In this document: positions 1-9,224 of the stretch, piece after piece | Position numbering within the stretch: the first letter of the stretch is position 1 | How the letters are laid out: each line of letters starts with the position of its first letter | From: Microbulbifer sp. GL-2 | GTDB taxonomy: Bacteria; Pseudomonadota; Gammaproteobacteria; Pseudomonadales; Cellvibrionaceae | Length of the DNA: 64,000 nucleotides | Reading direction: 5' to 3' | Assembly (NCBI RefSeq): GCF_007183175.1 | Contig: NZ_AP019807.1 | Location: forward strand, 1,429,001 to 1,493,000 | Notes under the pieces: model-generated | The model's database searches: none | Told to the model about the DNA's origin: nothing | The model's input: the letters and a program-made list of their open reading frames with translations, nothing else | Program-made: the position numbers and the translations under genes

Positions 1-845
1 GGCATATCGCCGAGGGCGTAATGCTCGGTGTGCAACACAGCCAGCGCCGTGGCACCGGTCTGGAATTTCATCAATACCGAGGCTATCAAGCGGGTGATTC
101 CATCCGCCATATCAACTGGAAACTGTTTGCCCGCAGCGATCGCTACTATGTGCGCGAGACAGAGCAGGAGAGCCGTATGCACGTGTGCTTTGTGCTCGAT
201 ACCAGCGCCTCCCTGGGCCAGGCAAGCTTTGTCGAGCCCAGCCTGAATAAACTGCATTACGCCAAGTGTTGGATTGCCAGCCTCTGCTGGCTGCTCAACG
301 CCCAGGGAGACAGCTTTTCCCTATTGGCGTTTAACAGCAACCGGACGATTTATATGCCCGAAGGCCAGGGTGAGAGCCACCAGCGCCAAATCGCCCTTCA
401 GCTACAACAACTCGACGCCAGCGACCACTGGCCAGATCGCGCTCAACTGGCGCCGCTGTGGAAATACTTTGAACGCCCTTGTCAGGTGGTGTTGCTGAGT
501 GATTTTTTTCAACAGGGCAATGAGATCGGTGATTTTGCCGCACGCCTGCATGCCGCCGGCCGCCCCTGCCTGCCACTGCAGTTGTTAGTTGAAGCCGAGC
601 AGACTTTCCCTTTTGGCGGAGAGTTAAAGCTGCTCAATCCAGAAGTAAGCGCCAGTACTCCCGCAACTTTAGAAGTGGACGCCGAGCGGCAACGCCAGTC
701 TTACTTGGATGCTTTTGCTCAAGCACAGAGCGAGTTAAAAGCACGCTTTGCCGCACAGGAGTGTTCACTACAGACCGACCTTATCGAGCAGCCTGTGGAA
801 AAGTCACTGCGGCAATTTATTCAGCTGCACGGCAGGTTGTGCTGA
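1..845 (+). CDS. DUF58 family protein (5' truncated by window edge)
   Basis: The reading frame is open from base 3, before the first ATG at 21, and the residues preceding that ATG fit the family, so the true start lies outside the window. The early block RGTGLEFHQYRGYQAGDSIR followed by HINWK and ARSDRYYVRE is the DUF58 signature. VLDTSASL nearby is a von Willebrand-A-like metal-site motif (DxSxS type). Such proteins normally follow a MoxR AAA+ ATPase gene and are thought to assist folding or maturation of envelope or metal-containing complexes; that gene should lie just upstream. The next gene starts one base after the TGA, so the two are almost certainly co-transcribed. The exact substrate cannot be inferred. 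Confidence 0.85.
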   Translation, partial: HIAEGVMLGVQHSQRRGTGLEFHQYRGYQAGDSIRHINWKLFARSDRYYVRETEQESRMHVCFVLDTSASLGQASFVEPSLNKLHYAKCWIASLCWLLNAQGDSFSLLAFNSNRTIYMPEGQGESHQRQIALQLQQLDASDHWPDRAQLAPLWKYFERPCQVVLLSDFFQQGNEIGDFAARLHAAGRPCLPLQLLVEAEQTFPFGGELKLLNPEVSASTPATLEVDAERQRQSYLDAFAQAQSELKARFAAQECSLQTDLIEQPVEKSLRQFIQLHGRLC

Positions 846-846
846 G

Positions 847-2073
847 ATGTTGTGGATAAATAACTTATTTCAATCCCCACAGTGGCTATGGCTATTCACA
901 GCGCTGATTATCCCTATCGCCATTCATTTGCTGCGCCGAAGTAATCCACAGCAGATTTCCTTTGCTGCGCTGCAATGGGTACAAAGATATTCACAGAGTC
1001 GCGCGCGCCGCCCTATTGTGGATAACAAGTGGTTGCTGCTATTGCGCCTGCTAATCGTTGCCCTGCTGGCAAGTTTATTGACACAGCCGCTGATTAAACG
1101 GGAAATTTATCCCCAAGAGGGCGTGATATTGGTGGATCCCAGAATTGGGGCGAGCGAAGCGAATGCATTTATCCACAATTCGCTGCCGCAGCTTGCAGGG
1201 GAAGGTTATGAAGTGCTGTGGTTATCCCCAGAAACACCTTCCGCAATCTCACCCCCACCACAAAATGTGGACCTGTGGAAAACTCTATCAGTACTATCAC
1301 GCCGGGCGGATTTGCGCAGGGCTCATATCCTGTTGATAAACAACGGGGCTCCAGCATCCCACCAGGCACTAAGAGTCAGTCCCCATTGGCAGTGGCACGG
1401 CCTCGACAAAACATCCACAGCTCCGAGCCAGGCATTACCGAGTATCGCTTTAATGGGCAAGGCGCCCAGCTGGTGGGCGCCAGTGCTAGAAGACTGGCAC
1501 AGCAATATGCCGGGACTATCGGTGCAAACTCTGAAGCGAGAAGAGACGCCTAGCGCCGAAAAGACAGATTGGCTTATCTACACAGGCCTCGCACCCCTGC
1601 CACAAGCCGTGCTGGAGTTTGTTACAGATGGGGGCCTGTTAATCACCGACAACAGTATCCCCCCTGCCGATAATCTCAACTTCGTTGCTGTGGATAACAG
1701 CCAGTCAGCTCAGGCGACCTCAGTGGGACGGGGAAGTTGGCTGCGCTACGAAACTGACTGGTATAGCGAGGCCTTTTATCGCCGTGCGGATTTACCTGAA
1801 CGCTTATGGCAGCAGTGGTCTGGGCAAGACTGGGATCTGCAACACCAAAATCGTGGCTACTGGTCTGCCAATAAAGTAGTGGCAGACATAGCTGGGGCAG
1901 GCCTTCCTGTAGAAGACAGCGAGGTGGAAAACCGTCGTATTGAACAACTGCAACCCTGGTTAATTATCGCCCTACTGTTACTTCTGATCTTTGAACGCCT
2001 AATTGCCCTATCGCAACCTCCAGCCATCATGGCGACCGATAGTAATCGGGATGGGGAGGCCGACTATGGATAA
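847..2073 (+). CDS. BatA-like membrane protein (MoxR/DUF58 operon)
   Basis: 408 aa. I start it at ATG 847, one base after the DUF58 stop, instead of the in-frame ATG at 748 buried in that gene. The N-terminus (LFQSPQWLWLFTALIIPIAIHLLRR) and a second hydrophobic helix at about residues 58-78 match the two-helix BatA/aerotolerance-regulator N-terminal domain. A long periplasmic part follows, then a C-terminal helix (LIIALLLLLIFERLIAL). The stop overlaps the next gene by 8 bases. By family it should belong to a membrane complex working with MoxR and DUF58; no vWA MIDAS motif is obvious. The specific role is unknown. Confidence 0.75.
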   Translation: MLWINNLFQSPQWLWLFTALIIPIAIHLLRRSNPQQISFAALQWVQRYSQSRARRPIVDNKWLLLLRLLIVALLASLLTQPLIKREIYPQEGVILVDPRIGASEANAFIHNSLPQLAGEGYEVLWLSPETPSAISPPPQNVDLWKTLSVLSRRADLRRAHILLINNGAPASHQALRVSPHWQWHGLDKTSTAPSQALPSIALMGKAPSWWAPVLEDWHSNMPGLSVQTLKREETPSAEKTDWLIYTGLAPLPQAVLEFVTDGGLLITDNSIPPADNLNFVAVDNSQSAQATSVGRGSWLRYETDWYSEAFYRRADLPERLWQQWSGQDWDLQHQNRGYWSANKVVADIAGAGLPVEDSEVENRRIEQLQPWLIIALLLLLIFERLIALSQPPAIMATDSNRDGEADYG

Positions 2074-4282
2074 GCACCAGTTAACCCTTAACGCTGTGCG
2101 CAGGCGCTGGCAGCTGACAGCCCTGCGGCCCTATCTCTGGCTTGCCACTGGCCTCAGCCTTCTGGCTGGCTTGGGTATTTTTGTATTCGGCTGGCCACAG
2201 TGGCTATTGCTCGCCTGGCTTGGAATTATTGTTGTAGCAATTCTATTGGATCGCAGCTGGCGCCCCAGCCCCGAGAGCCTATGTCGACAGTTGGATGGAC
2301 AATATCCACAGCTGCAAGACAGCAGCCAGTTGCTTAGCCAACAGAAAACCAACCTAAGTCCATTGCAGCAATTACAGCGCGCGCGTATCGAAACAAAACT
2401 GCAGCAACTGCTGAAGTCGTCTTTCGGTCCAAAAAAACTCCGCAGTGCCCTGACAAATGCTTTTGGTGCCTGCCTGGGGCTATTGTTATTTGTACTTAGC
2501 GATTCTCACTTCACCGGGGATAAAACTGAGACCACGCAACAAAATACAGCTATTCCCGTTGCCAAAAAACTCGCCATAACGCGCGCGGCAACCCATATCC
2601 AGCCGCCCGCCTACACTGGGATCGCAGCTGACAGCCAATCCCTACAAGTCGATGTGCCGGAGCAGTCTGCAGTCGAGTGGCATCTTGAATTGAATCAGCC
2701 GGTGCAAGGGCTGGAAATGTTGGCCGAAGCTGAGCGCTTCGCCTTTTCTCCGCTAGGTAATCTACCCAGTAAAAAATGGCAATTACAACGGACTATCGCT
2801 AAGGCAGACTTTTACCAGCTCTCAGTGCAACTCGCGGAGAGCGAAATGCTATTGCCTGAAATTCATAATATTCGGGTGCAAAAAGACAGTGCCCCGGAGT
2901 TTACCTTTGAGGCACCCAGCTTGCGCGTCGATACCATTCAAGGGAGCACCGAGGGTATTCCCGTGAAAGTGACGATTAATGATGATTACCAGGTGAGTTC
3001 TGCGGATTTATTGGTCACCCTCGCCAGCGGCACCGGAGAAAATTTACGCTTTCGCGAAGAGCGTATTCCACTCACCAGTTTGCAATCCACTGCTTTATCA
3101 ACAAGCCCCTCGGAAGATAAGAAAGCAGCTCGCTACGATTTCACCCTGCCCATCCACCAGTTTTCCATGGAAGCGGGAGATGAACTCTACTGGTATCTGG
3201 AGGCCAGGGATAACCGCGAGCCCAGCGCCAACGTTGCCAAGAGCCAACACTTTATCTTGCGCTGGCCGCAAGAAGAGATTTTCGGGCTGAGTGACAGCGA
3301 GGGGATGGCGATTAAGATATTACCGGAGTACTTCCGCAGTCAACGCCAGCTGATTATTGACACCGAGGCCCTATTAGCCGAGCAAGAGCAGCTGCATCCG
3401 CAGGCGTTTCGCAAACGCGCCGAGGGTTTAGCCTATGAACAGAATTTGCTGCGCATGCGCTACGGCCGCTTTCTCGGCGAAGAGGATTCGGAAGTGGAGC
3501 ATTCTAGCGCAGAGAGCGAGGAGCACGATGATAAAGAGGAGTCCGAACACGGCCATAGCCACGATCATACAGAACAAGGTGAGCACCAGGCACATGGCGA
3601 AGAAAATGCCACTCCCTTTTCACAGCGAGACTCCCATTTCCAACAGGCAGAGCGCATAGCTGCCTCTGCCGGACACCGGCATGACAGCTCAGAGCATGCC
3701 ACCCTGTTCGACCTCCAAACCAAGGAGCTACTGCGCAACGCGCTGAATGCCATGTGGAGTTCCTGGCGCGACCTGTCGGTTATAGAGCCCCAAGCCTCCC
3801 TGCCCCACCAGCACCGGGCTCTGCGCTTTATCAAGGAAGTACAGCAGGCTTCGCGTATTTACTTACAAAGAGTCGGCTTCGAGGCGCCCCCCATAGACGA
3901 AAGCCGCCGGCTTAGCGGTGAACGGGAAGATGTAGCGCCCGAAACTGTCGACAGTGCCTTTGAACAAAAACAAAGAGCACAGGTACTCACCCTAATGGCC
4001 CAGGTAGACGCAGGTGCCGAACTCGATACCGATCTACTGGTGCAGATAAATAAGCTAGCCGCAGAGCAATCACTAGATCTCGGCCTGGAGCTGTCCAAAC
4101 AGCTGCGTTTATACCAGCAGCGCCACCAACAACCGAACTGTGTTGATTGCACAAACTCCCTGAACCAGCTGCTCTATCAGCTACTGCCAGCACCGAAGTC
4201 TGCGCCTTCACTGCCTTTGCAAGCTGAGGCCGACAGCCATTTCAGCCGTTGGCTACACCAGCAAGGGGAGAAATCATTGTGA
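2066..4282 (+). CDS. Large membrane protein with His/Glu-rich segment (DUF4175-like)
   Basis: 738 aa. ATG 2066 gives the usual short overlap with the preceding gene; the in-frame ATG at 2003 is inside it. Two transmembrane segments lie near residues 25-70, with a third at about 130-150, followed by a long extracytoplasmic region of beta-like character and a helical, Gln/Glu-rich C-terminal half. Around residues 495-530 there is a striking acidic and histidine-rich stretch (EHGHSHDHTEQGEHQAHGEE) of the kind that binds Zn, Ni or Cu. In size and position it resembles the DUF4175-type protein of MoxR/BatA operons. Family assignment is moderate; metal binding is inferred from composition. Confidence 0.65.
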   Translation: MDKHQLTLNAVRRRWQLTALRPYLWLATGLSLLAGLGIFVFGWPQWLLLAWLGIIVVAILLDRSWRPSPESLCRQLDGQYPQLQDSSQLLSQQKTNLSPLQQLQRARIETKLQQLLKSSFGPKKLRSALTNAFGACLGLLLFVLSDSHFTGDKTETTQQNTAIPVAKKLAITRAATHIQPPAYTGIAADSQSLQVDVPEQSAVEWHLELNQPVQGLEMLAEAERFAFSPLGNLPSKKWQLQRTIAKADFYQLSVQLAESEMLLPEIHNIRVQKDSAPEFTFEAPSLRVDTIQGSTEGIPVKVTINDDYQVSSADLLVTLASGTGENLRFREERIPLTSLQSTALSTSPSEDKKAARYDFTLPIHQFSMEAGDELYWYLEARDNREPSANVAKSQHFILRWPQEEIFGLSDSEGMAIKILPEYFRSQRQLIIDTEALLAEQEQLHPQAFRKRAEGLAYEQNLLRMRYGRFLGEEDSEVEHSSAESEEHDDKEESEHGHSHDHTEQGEHQAHGEENATPFSQRDSHFQQAERIAASAGHRHDSSEHATLFDLQTKELLRNALNAMWSSWRDLSVIEPQASLPHQHRALRFIKEVQQASRIYLQRVGFEAPPIDESRRLSGEREDVAPETVDSAFEQKQRAQVLTLMAQVDAGAELDTDLLVQINKLAAEQSLDLGLELSKQLRLYQQRHQQPNCVDCTNSLNQLLYQLLPAPKSAPSLPLQAEADSHFSRWLHQQGEKSL

Positions 4283-5970
4283 TTGATTTCTTGATACCCG
4301 GCCTGTGCCTGTTGGCTTGCTTAGCATCATTGGTACTGTTGCGCCGCCGAGGCGCCAAGCCGTTCGACTATGGCCTGCAACTGGCGATTTGGTTAAGTGC
4401 CTGGATGCTCTGGCAGCCGCCAGCAATCATTCCCGCCGAGCGCAATATCTCTATCGACAGCAAACAGCTGGCGAGCTCAAATCCAATAAATCTCAATGGT
4501 GTGGAAAATATCTCCCTCAATGGGGAGCCACTCGGCCGCGACAAACTGCGGGACCTGGCACCAGTGCGTCTGGAGTTATCGAAGATCCAGGAATCTGATA
4601 GCCGCTGGGAATTCGACTGGCAGCGGCAAATTACCCTGGGTGATTCTTTAAAGTTAAAGGTTCACAACAACCAGCCACTGACTGAAAACCTACGAATTAG
4701 TCTGCTCAATCCCTATGGCCATATTGAAGACAGTCTTGAGCTGAAAGTGGGAGAAGTAATTCAGGCACAACTCACTGCCACTCCAAAACTCGCAGGCCCC
4801 CAGCTATACCGAGTACGGACGGAAAGCGAAGCCGGCGAAACCCATACAGATCCCTTACCCATACTGGTGCGAGAACCGCTCCAACCCAAGTTATTAATGT
4901 GGCTGGCACGCCCCTCTTTTGAGACAGCCGCCCTCTCTCGCTGGCTGCGCCAATCCGGTGTAACAGCACAAGTGATGACCCAGTTGGCACCTGAAATCAT
5001 AAGAAAAGAAACTTTCAACGGCCTTCCACTTACCGAGTCTGCGGATTTATTCACGAATGAAAGTCCCTTCGATTTAGTGATACTCGACAGCAGTTTGTGG
5101 CCACAATTTTCCGTTCTGCAAAAGCGTCAGCTCAACGAGCTGGCCACTACAAAGTCACTATTATGGTTAGTCAGTGACGATAGCTCTGAAGAGTTTCTCC
5201 AATACGCTGCTAGCCATTCCATGCCTCTGCAAAGGGGAGAAGCACCCCATTTACACTCTGGCTTTGGCTACCAAAAAGCGGACAATGCGGAAATTCCCCC
5301 ACTTCGCAATCCTGGCCTTATAGCCTTGCAGCCCGGCTCCAGAGACTACTTACTGGGTAATGAAGAAACCCCGCTTTTTTGGGGGCGTTCATCCCAGAGA
5401 CAACACCTGGGTTTGATCCTATTTAGCGACAGCCACCGCTGGCTGACCAGTGGGTTTGCTACTGAATTCGCTAGCCTGTGGAAGTCGATTATTGATTACC
5501 AACTCAAACACTTGGGAAGTCAGCAGCCAGTAACCCTCTCCGATCAGTTACCGCGTACTCAGGAACGCATCACCCTATGCAGCCCACTTTTTTCTGATCA
5601 GAGTCCATTCTTATCAGAATTTCACGATAACTCCCGCTCTACCAGAGGAATCGCCACAAGCAATAGTTCCCAGGGTCAGTGCTACAGCTTCTGGCCCCAA
5701 AATTCAGGTTGGCACCAGCTTTGGACTGAATTGGAAGGGGAGTCGGTACTAGACTTCTATATCTTTGCCAAAGAGGACTGGCCCCTATGGCAGCAGTCCC
5801 TGAATGCCAGGGAAACCCAACTAATGGCTGCCGCACGTTTGGGGCCAGAAGCAAATAATCACGCAAACAGAGTACTGCTGGGGCGCCAATGGCCGGCTCT
5901 GATTTTGCTGATATTGGTATGCACAAGCTGGTGGAGGGAGCGCAGAACCTTGAACAGACTATTATCTTGA
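4279..5970 (+). CDS. Membrane protein of the MoxR/Bat operon, function unknown
   Basis: 563 aa from a GTG at 4279 that overlaps the previous TGA (GTGA), with AGGGGAG at 4264-4270 as ribosome binding site. The hydrophobic N-terminus (FLIPGLCLLACLASLVLL), a second helix (LAIWLSAWMLW) and a C-terminal helix (WPALILLILVCTSWW) bracket a large soluble domain. That domain resembles the Bat-type or class-I glutamine-amidotransferase-like domain often found last in these operons (motif DLVILDSSLW), but I see no convincing catalytic Cys. It is the last gene of the operon and its 3' end overlaps the convergent lipocalin gene by 9 bases. Confidence 0.6.
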   Translation: MIDFLIPGLCLLACLASLVLLRRRGAKPFDYGLQLAIWLSAWMLWQPPAIIPAERNISIDSKQLASSNPINLNGVENISLNGEPLGRDKLRDLAPVRLELSKIQESDSRWEFDWQRQITLGDSLKLKVHNNQPLTENLRISLLNPYGHIEDSLELKVGEVIQAQLTATPKLAGPQLYRVRTESEAGETHTDPLPILVREPLQPKLLMWLARPSFETAALSRWLRQSGVTAQVMTQLAPEIIRKETFNGLPLTESADLFTNESPFDLVILDSSLWPQFSVLQKRQLNELATTKSLLWLVSDDSSEEFLQYAASHSMPLQRGEAPHLHSGFGYQKADNAEIPPLRNPGLIALQPGSRDYLLGNEETPLFWGRSSQRQHLGLILFSDSHRWLTSGFATEFASLWKSIIDYQLKHLGSQQPVTLSDQLPRTQERITLCSPLFSDQSPFLSEFHDNSRSTRGIATSNSSQGQCYSFWPQNSGWHQLWTELEGESVLDFYIFAKEDWPLWQQSLNARETQLMAAARLGPEANNHANRVLLGRQWPALILLILVCTSWWRERRTLNRLLS

Positions 5971-6522
5971 AAACTGTGCCGAGGGCTTATCGCCCGGCTG
6001 CGCTTCCTGCTTGGGGAATATCAGCTGATCGACGGGATAACCCATCACCTTGGCTTTCTGTATAAACTGCTCCAGTACATCCTTTGGCATAGTTGGGGTG
6101 CGGGACAATATCCACAAATAGGATTTGTCATATCCAGACACCATCGCATATTTATAATCATCTGCCAGGGCAATCACGATATAGGAAGAGTAAAAGGGAC
6201 CAAGGAAAGAAACTTTCAGGTGGCCTACATCTCTGGGGCCGACAAACTCAGCCCGTCCCTCTGCCAGCTGCCAGGCATCCCGCGATTTCGAATAGCCGGT
6301 ATTAACCACCGCAACAGACCCATCCGGATTGAGCGTGTAATCTGCAGTTACGAGTGTCAGCCCCCTCTCAAAAGAGTGATCCAATCGAGCTATCTCATAC
6401 CAGTGACCTAAATATCGCTGTAGTTGGAAGTTCTGGACAGGCTCAACCCCCTCCGGCACCCGTGTACAGGCACCCAACCAGAAAAAGGAAAGCAGTAATA
6501 CACCCAGTGAAAACAGCTTCAT
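5962..6522 (-). CDS. blc: Outer-membrane lipocalin (Blc family)
   Basis: 186 aa lipoprotein. The signal peptide ends in a lipobox (WLGAC). The mature protein carries the lipocalin signature YLGHWYEIARLDHSFERG and the later MVSGYDKSYLWILSRTP strand typical of bacterial lipocalins. Blc proteins sit on the periplasmic face of the outer membrane and bind lysophospholipids or fatty acids, often under envelope stress. Length is normal for the family (about 170-190 aa). It stands alone, convergent with the preceding operon; its promoter should lie in the short gap 6523-6609. Confidence 0.9.
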   Translation of the reverse strand: MKLFSLGVLLLSFFWLGACTRVPEGVEPVQNFQLQRYLGHWYEIARLDHSFERGLTLVTADYTLNPDGSVAVVNTGYSKSRDAWQLAEGRAEFVGPRDVGHLKVSFLGPFYSSYIVIALADDYKYAMVSGYDKSYLWILSRTPTMPKDVLEQFIQKAKVMGYPVDQLIFPKQEAQPGDKPSAQFSR

Positions 6523-6609
6523 CTCGCCACTCCCAGCAAGCTCCCCCTCAAGTCAGAATAGAAGGCAGGGGTTTCACAAGATCAGGATAGTTTCGGGAAT
6601 CTGTATTTC

Positions 6610-6650
6610 ACCCATAAAAAAACCACCGCGAGGGTGGTTTTTTTATGGGT
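6610..6650. terminator. Bidirectional rho-independent terminator
   Basis: A perfect 18-bp inverted repeat (arms 6610-6627 and 6633-6650, 5-base loop) contains ACCACC/GGTGG flanked by seven As on one side and seven Ts on the other. It lies 12 bases past the fpr stop codon, which it should terminate on the minus strand, and it would work equally well in the plus direction. Confidence 0.85.
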
Positions 6651-6662
6651 GGACTGGCCAAC

Positions 6663-7439
6663 TTATTTTTCGACGAAAGCCCGCTCTATCACATACTCGT
6701 GAGGCACACCTGCGCGGGTCTCCTTGAATCCCCAGTCATCGAGGATATTGGTGAGATCCTTCAGCATTGCCGGGCTGCCGCACAGCATAAAGCGATCTTC
6801 CTCAACACTCGGCTTGGGCACATCCAGATCGGTAAAAAGCTTTCCGGACAACATGAGATCAGTCAGGCGGCCGGTATTGCGATAGGGCTCACGGGTCACG
6901 GTTGGGTAGTAAAGTAGTTGCTCGCGCACCATCTCGCCAAAGTACTCGTGCTCTGGCAATTCGTTCTCGATCTGCTCCTGGTAAGCCAGCTCAGAAACAT
7001 AGCGAACACCGTGGGTGAGGATTACCTGGTCAAAGCGTTCATATACGGTGGGATCTTTGATAATGCTCATGAACGGCGCCAAGCCGGTACCGGTGGAGAG
7101 CAGCCACAGGCGCTTGCCCGGCAGCAAATGATCCGCCACTAAAGTCCCCGTGGGCTTTTGGCTCACATAGATTTCATCCCCCGGCTTGATCTTTTGCAAA
7201 CGGGAAGTCAGAGGACCATCCGGCACCTTGATACTGAAGAACTCCAGCTCATCTTCGTAGTTGGCACTGGCAATAGAGTAGGCGCGCAGCAGCGGACGGC
7301 CATTGTCCTGCTGCAAACCGATCATCGTGAAATGTCCGTTCTCAAAGCGAAAACCCGAATCCCGGGTGGTCTTGAAGCTAAACAGTGTGTCGTTCCAGTG
7401 ATGGACTTCCAACACCTTCTCTATATTCAATTTGGACAT
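6663..7439 (-). CDS. fpr: Ferredoxin/flavodoxin--NADP+ reductase
   Basis: 258 aa, subclass I bacterial FPR. The start is the ATG at 7439, giving MSKLNIEKVLEVHHWNDTLF as in Pseudomonas FprA; the longer open frame to 7508 has no family support. FAD-binding motif RAYSIAS, NADP-binding STGTGLAPFMS, MLCGSP and the C-terminal IERAFVEK are all present. The enzyme moves electrons between NADPH and ferredoxin/flavodoxin and supports oxidative-stress defence and Fe-S or heme metabolism. A divergent LysR gene 124 bases away is the likely regulator. Confidence 0.95.
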   Translation of the reverse strand: MSKLNIEKVLEVHHWNDTLFSFKTTRDSGFRFENGHFTMIGLQQDNGRPLLRAYSIASANYEDELEFFSIKVPDGPLTSRLQKIKPGDEIYVSQKPTGTLVADHLLPGKRLWLLSTGTGLAPFMSIIKDPTVYERFDQVILTHGVRYVSELAYQEQIENELPEHEYFGEMVREQLLYYPTVTREPYRNTGRLTDLMLSGKLFTDLDVPKPSVEEDRFMLCGSPAMLKDLTNILDDWGFKETRAGVPHEYVIERAFVEK

Positions 7440-7563
7440 AAACTTAAAACCGGTTATTCCACGAGTCTCTTGATAATTGAATTTTAGCCCTAGAAGATCT
7501 ATTGGCAAAGTGGGATATTTCGATATTCCTTATCTATTTTAACGATCAACTGGAGATATCCCT
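7440..7563. promoter_or_regulatory. Divergent fpr / LysR-regulator intergenic region
   Basis: This 124-base AT-rich gap separates two divergent genes in the arrangement of Pseudomonas fpr-finR. A LysR-type operator is expected here. A partial dyad (GGATATTTCGATATTCC, 7512-7528) is the best visible candidate, but only its outer bases pair. A GGAG ribosome binding site for the LysR gene lies at 7552-7555. Confidence 0.4.
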
Positions 7564-8445
7564 TTGCGCTACACGCTCCGCCAGTTAGAGGTGTTCCTTG
7601 CCTGTGCCCATCACGAGAATGTCAGTCGTGCTGCGGAGAGCCTGAGTATGTCCCAGTCCGCCGCCTCCACAGCGCTGAAAGAGTTTGAACAGCAGTTTGA
7701 GTTGCGCCTGTTCGAGCGCACCGGTAAGCGGCTGCGCCTCAATGAGCTGGGACGGCAGTTGTGGCCAAGGGCGGAAGAACTCCTTGAACGGGCCCAGGAA
7801 CTTGAGCAGACACTGGCCACTCACCGGGAGTTAGGAAGCCTGAAGATTGGAGCCACCCTTACCATTGGCAACTACCTGGCAGCCAGCGTGATGGCTCGTT
7901 ATATGGAAGAGCAGCCCGGTACTCAGGTTCAGCTGGAAGTTGCCAATACCGCAGCAATTGCCGAGAGGGTACGCAATTTTGAATTGGACCTGGGATTAAT
8001 TGAAGGAGAGATCAATCACCCGGATTTGGAAATCATTCCCTGGCGCCATGATGAGCTGGTTGTTTTCTGTGCACCCAACCACCCTCTGGCAAGCCGCAAG
8101 CGCCTCGCCGATAAAGACCTGATCGGTGCGACCTGGATCACCCGGGAATCGGGCTCTGGAACGCGACAGACTTTTGAGAGAGCCATGGCAGGGCTATTGC
8201 CACAACTACATATCCTATTGGAATTGCAACATACAGAAGCGATCAAGCGAGCCGTAGAAGCGGGGCTGGGAATCAGCTGCCTTTCCCGTGTTTCATTAAC
8301 TGATGCTTTAAAGCGCGGCTCACTTATTGAACTACCCGTACCACATAGAGACTTTCATCGAGAGTTCTATTTTGTCCTGCATCGACAAAAATACAGAAGC
8401 GCCGGAATTAAGCGATGGATGGAATTATGTGACTCAGCAGGATAA
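7564..8445 (+). CDS. LysR family transcriptional regulator (FinR-like)
   Basis: 293 aa, starting at TTG 7564 with GGAG eight bases upstream. The first 60 residues form the LysR winged helix-turn-helix (LRQLEVFLACAHHENVSRAA, then SAASTALKEFEQQFELRLFER), followed by the periplasmic-binding-protein-like effector domain (LKIGATLTIGNY...). Its position divergent from fpr matches FinR of Pseudomonas, which activates fpr under superoxide stress. It is likely autoregulated from the shared intergenic region. The FinR assignment rests on context; the LysR family assignment is firm. Confidence 0.9.
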   Translation: MRYTLRQLEVFLACAHHENVSRAAESLSMSQSAASTALKEFEQQFELRLFERTGKRLRLNELGRQLWPRAEELLERAQELEQTLATHRELGSLKIGATLTIGNYLAASVMARYMEEQPGTQVQLEVANTAAIAERVRNFELDLGLIEGEINHPDLEIIPWRHDELVVFCAPNHPLASRKRLADKDLIGATWITRESGSGTRQTFERAMAGLLPQLHILLELQHTEAIKRAVEAGLGISCLSRVSLTDALKRGSLIELPVPHRDFHREFYFVLHRQKYRSAGIKRWMELCDSAG

Positions 8446-8709
8446 AAAAAGATTAATTATTTGAGAAAATTTGTATTTAAATCATAGAGTTATCTAGTTT
8501 GCTTAAAATCAGTAAAATTACACCAATCCAGCCTATAAGCCGTATGGGCTAACCCTGAGTTTTGCATATGATGAATTCTCATCCACCTCTATCATCAATC
8601 CGAGATCTACTACCCACCTACTTATTTTGGTAAATTAGGCAACCTTCCCAACTTATAGTTTTATCTATGGTTATTTAAGTGGTCTGCTCCTTACTTACAA
8701 AGAGGTTAT

Positions 8710-9201
8710 ATGAAGATTAAAGGAATTTTATTGTTTGGTGCTGTTTTCAGCCTCTCACTATCCGCTTACGGAAATGGCCTGATTTCCATCAATAAAAAAG
8801 CCGAATATCATGATGAAGAATTAATTGCATCCAATATAGTTAAAGAGTGTAATAACCTTGGTTATCAATTTTCTAGGTCAACCAAAAAATTTCTTGGAAA
8901 GCATGGATTTGCCAGTTCACTAGACCCAGAGCTGGATATTCAACCAGAGGGATACAGTCTTAAATTGACAATTCTCAATGCGCATAGTGCAAGATATATT
9001 TCAGGTGCACATAAAAAATCAGTCTCTATTGAGGCTGAACTCTACAAAAACGGCGACTTGATAGATAGCCTCAAGACCACCAGAAATTCAAGTGGAGGCT
9101 TATTTTATAAATTCAAAAGCTCCTGCAGCGTTCTTGAACGTTGTGTTCACACCCTTGGCAATGACGTAGCCAAGTGGATCTCTAGAAACCATAAAATTTA
9201 G
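8710..9201 (+). CDS. Hypothetical secreted protein
   Basis: 163 aa with a clear signal peptide (MKIKGILLFGAVFSLSLSAYG), preceded by an AGAGG ribosome binding site. The mature part is basic with mixed alpha/beta character and three Cys (one at about residue 47, two near residues 140-144). I do not recognise the family. It is 23 bases upstream of a lipoprotein gene and probably co-transcribed with it. Base composition is AT-rich compared with the flanks. The 264-base gap before it (8446-8709) holds no gene and should contain the promoter. Confidence 0.6.
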   Translation: MKIKGILLFGAVFSLSLSAYGNGLISINKKAEYHDEELIASNIVKECNNLGYQFSRSTKKFLGKHGFASSLDPELDIQPEGYSLKLTILNAHSARYISGAHKKSVSIEAELYKNGDLIDSLKTTRNSSGGLFYKFKSSCSVLERCVHTLGNDVAKWISRNHKI

Positions 9202-9224
9202 CTTCACTCCAATAAGGAAACTTC

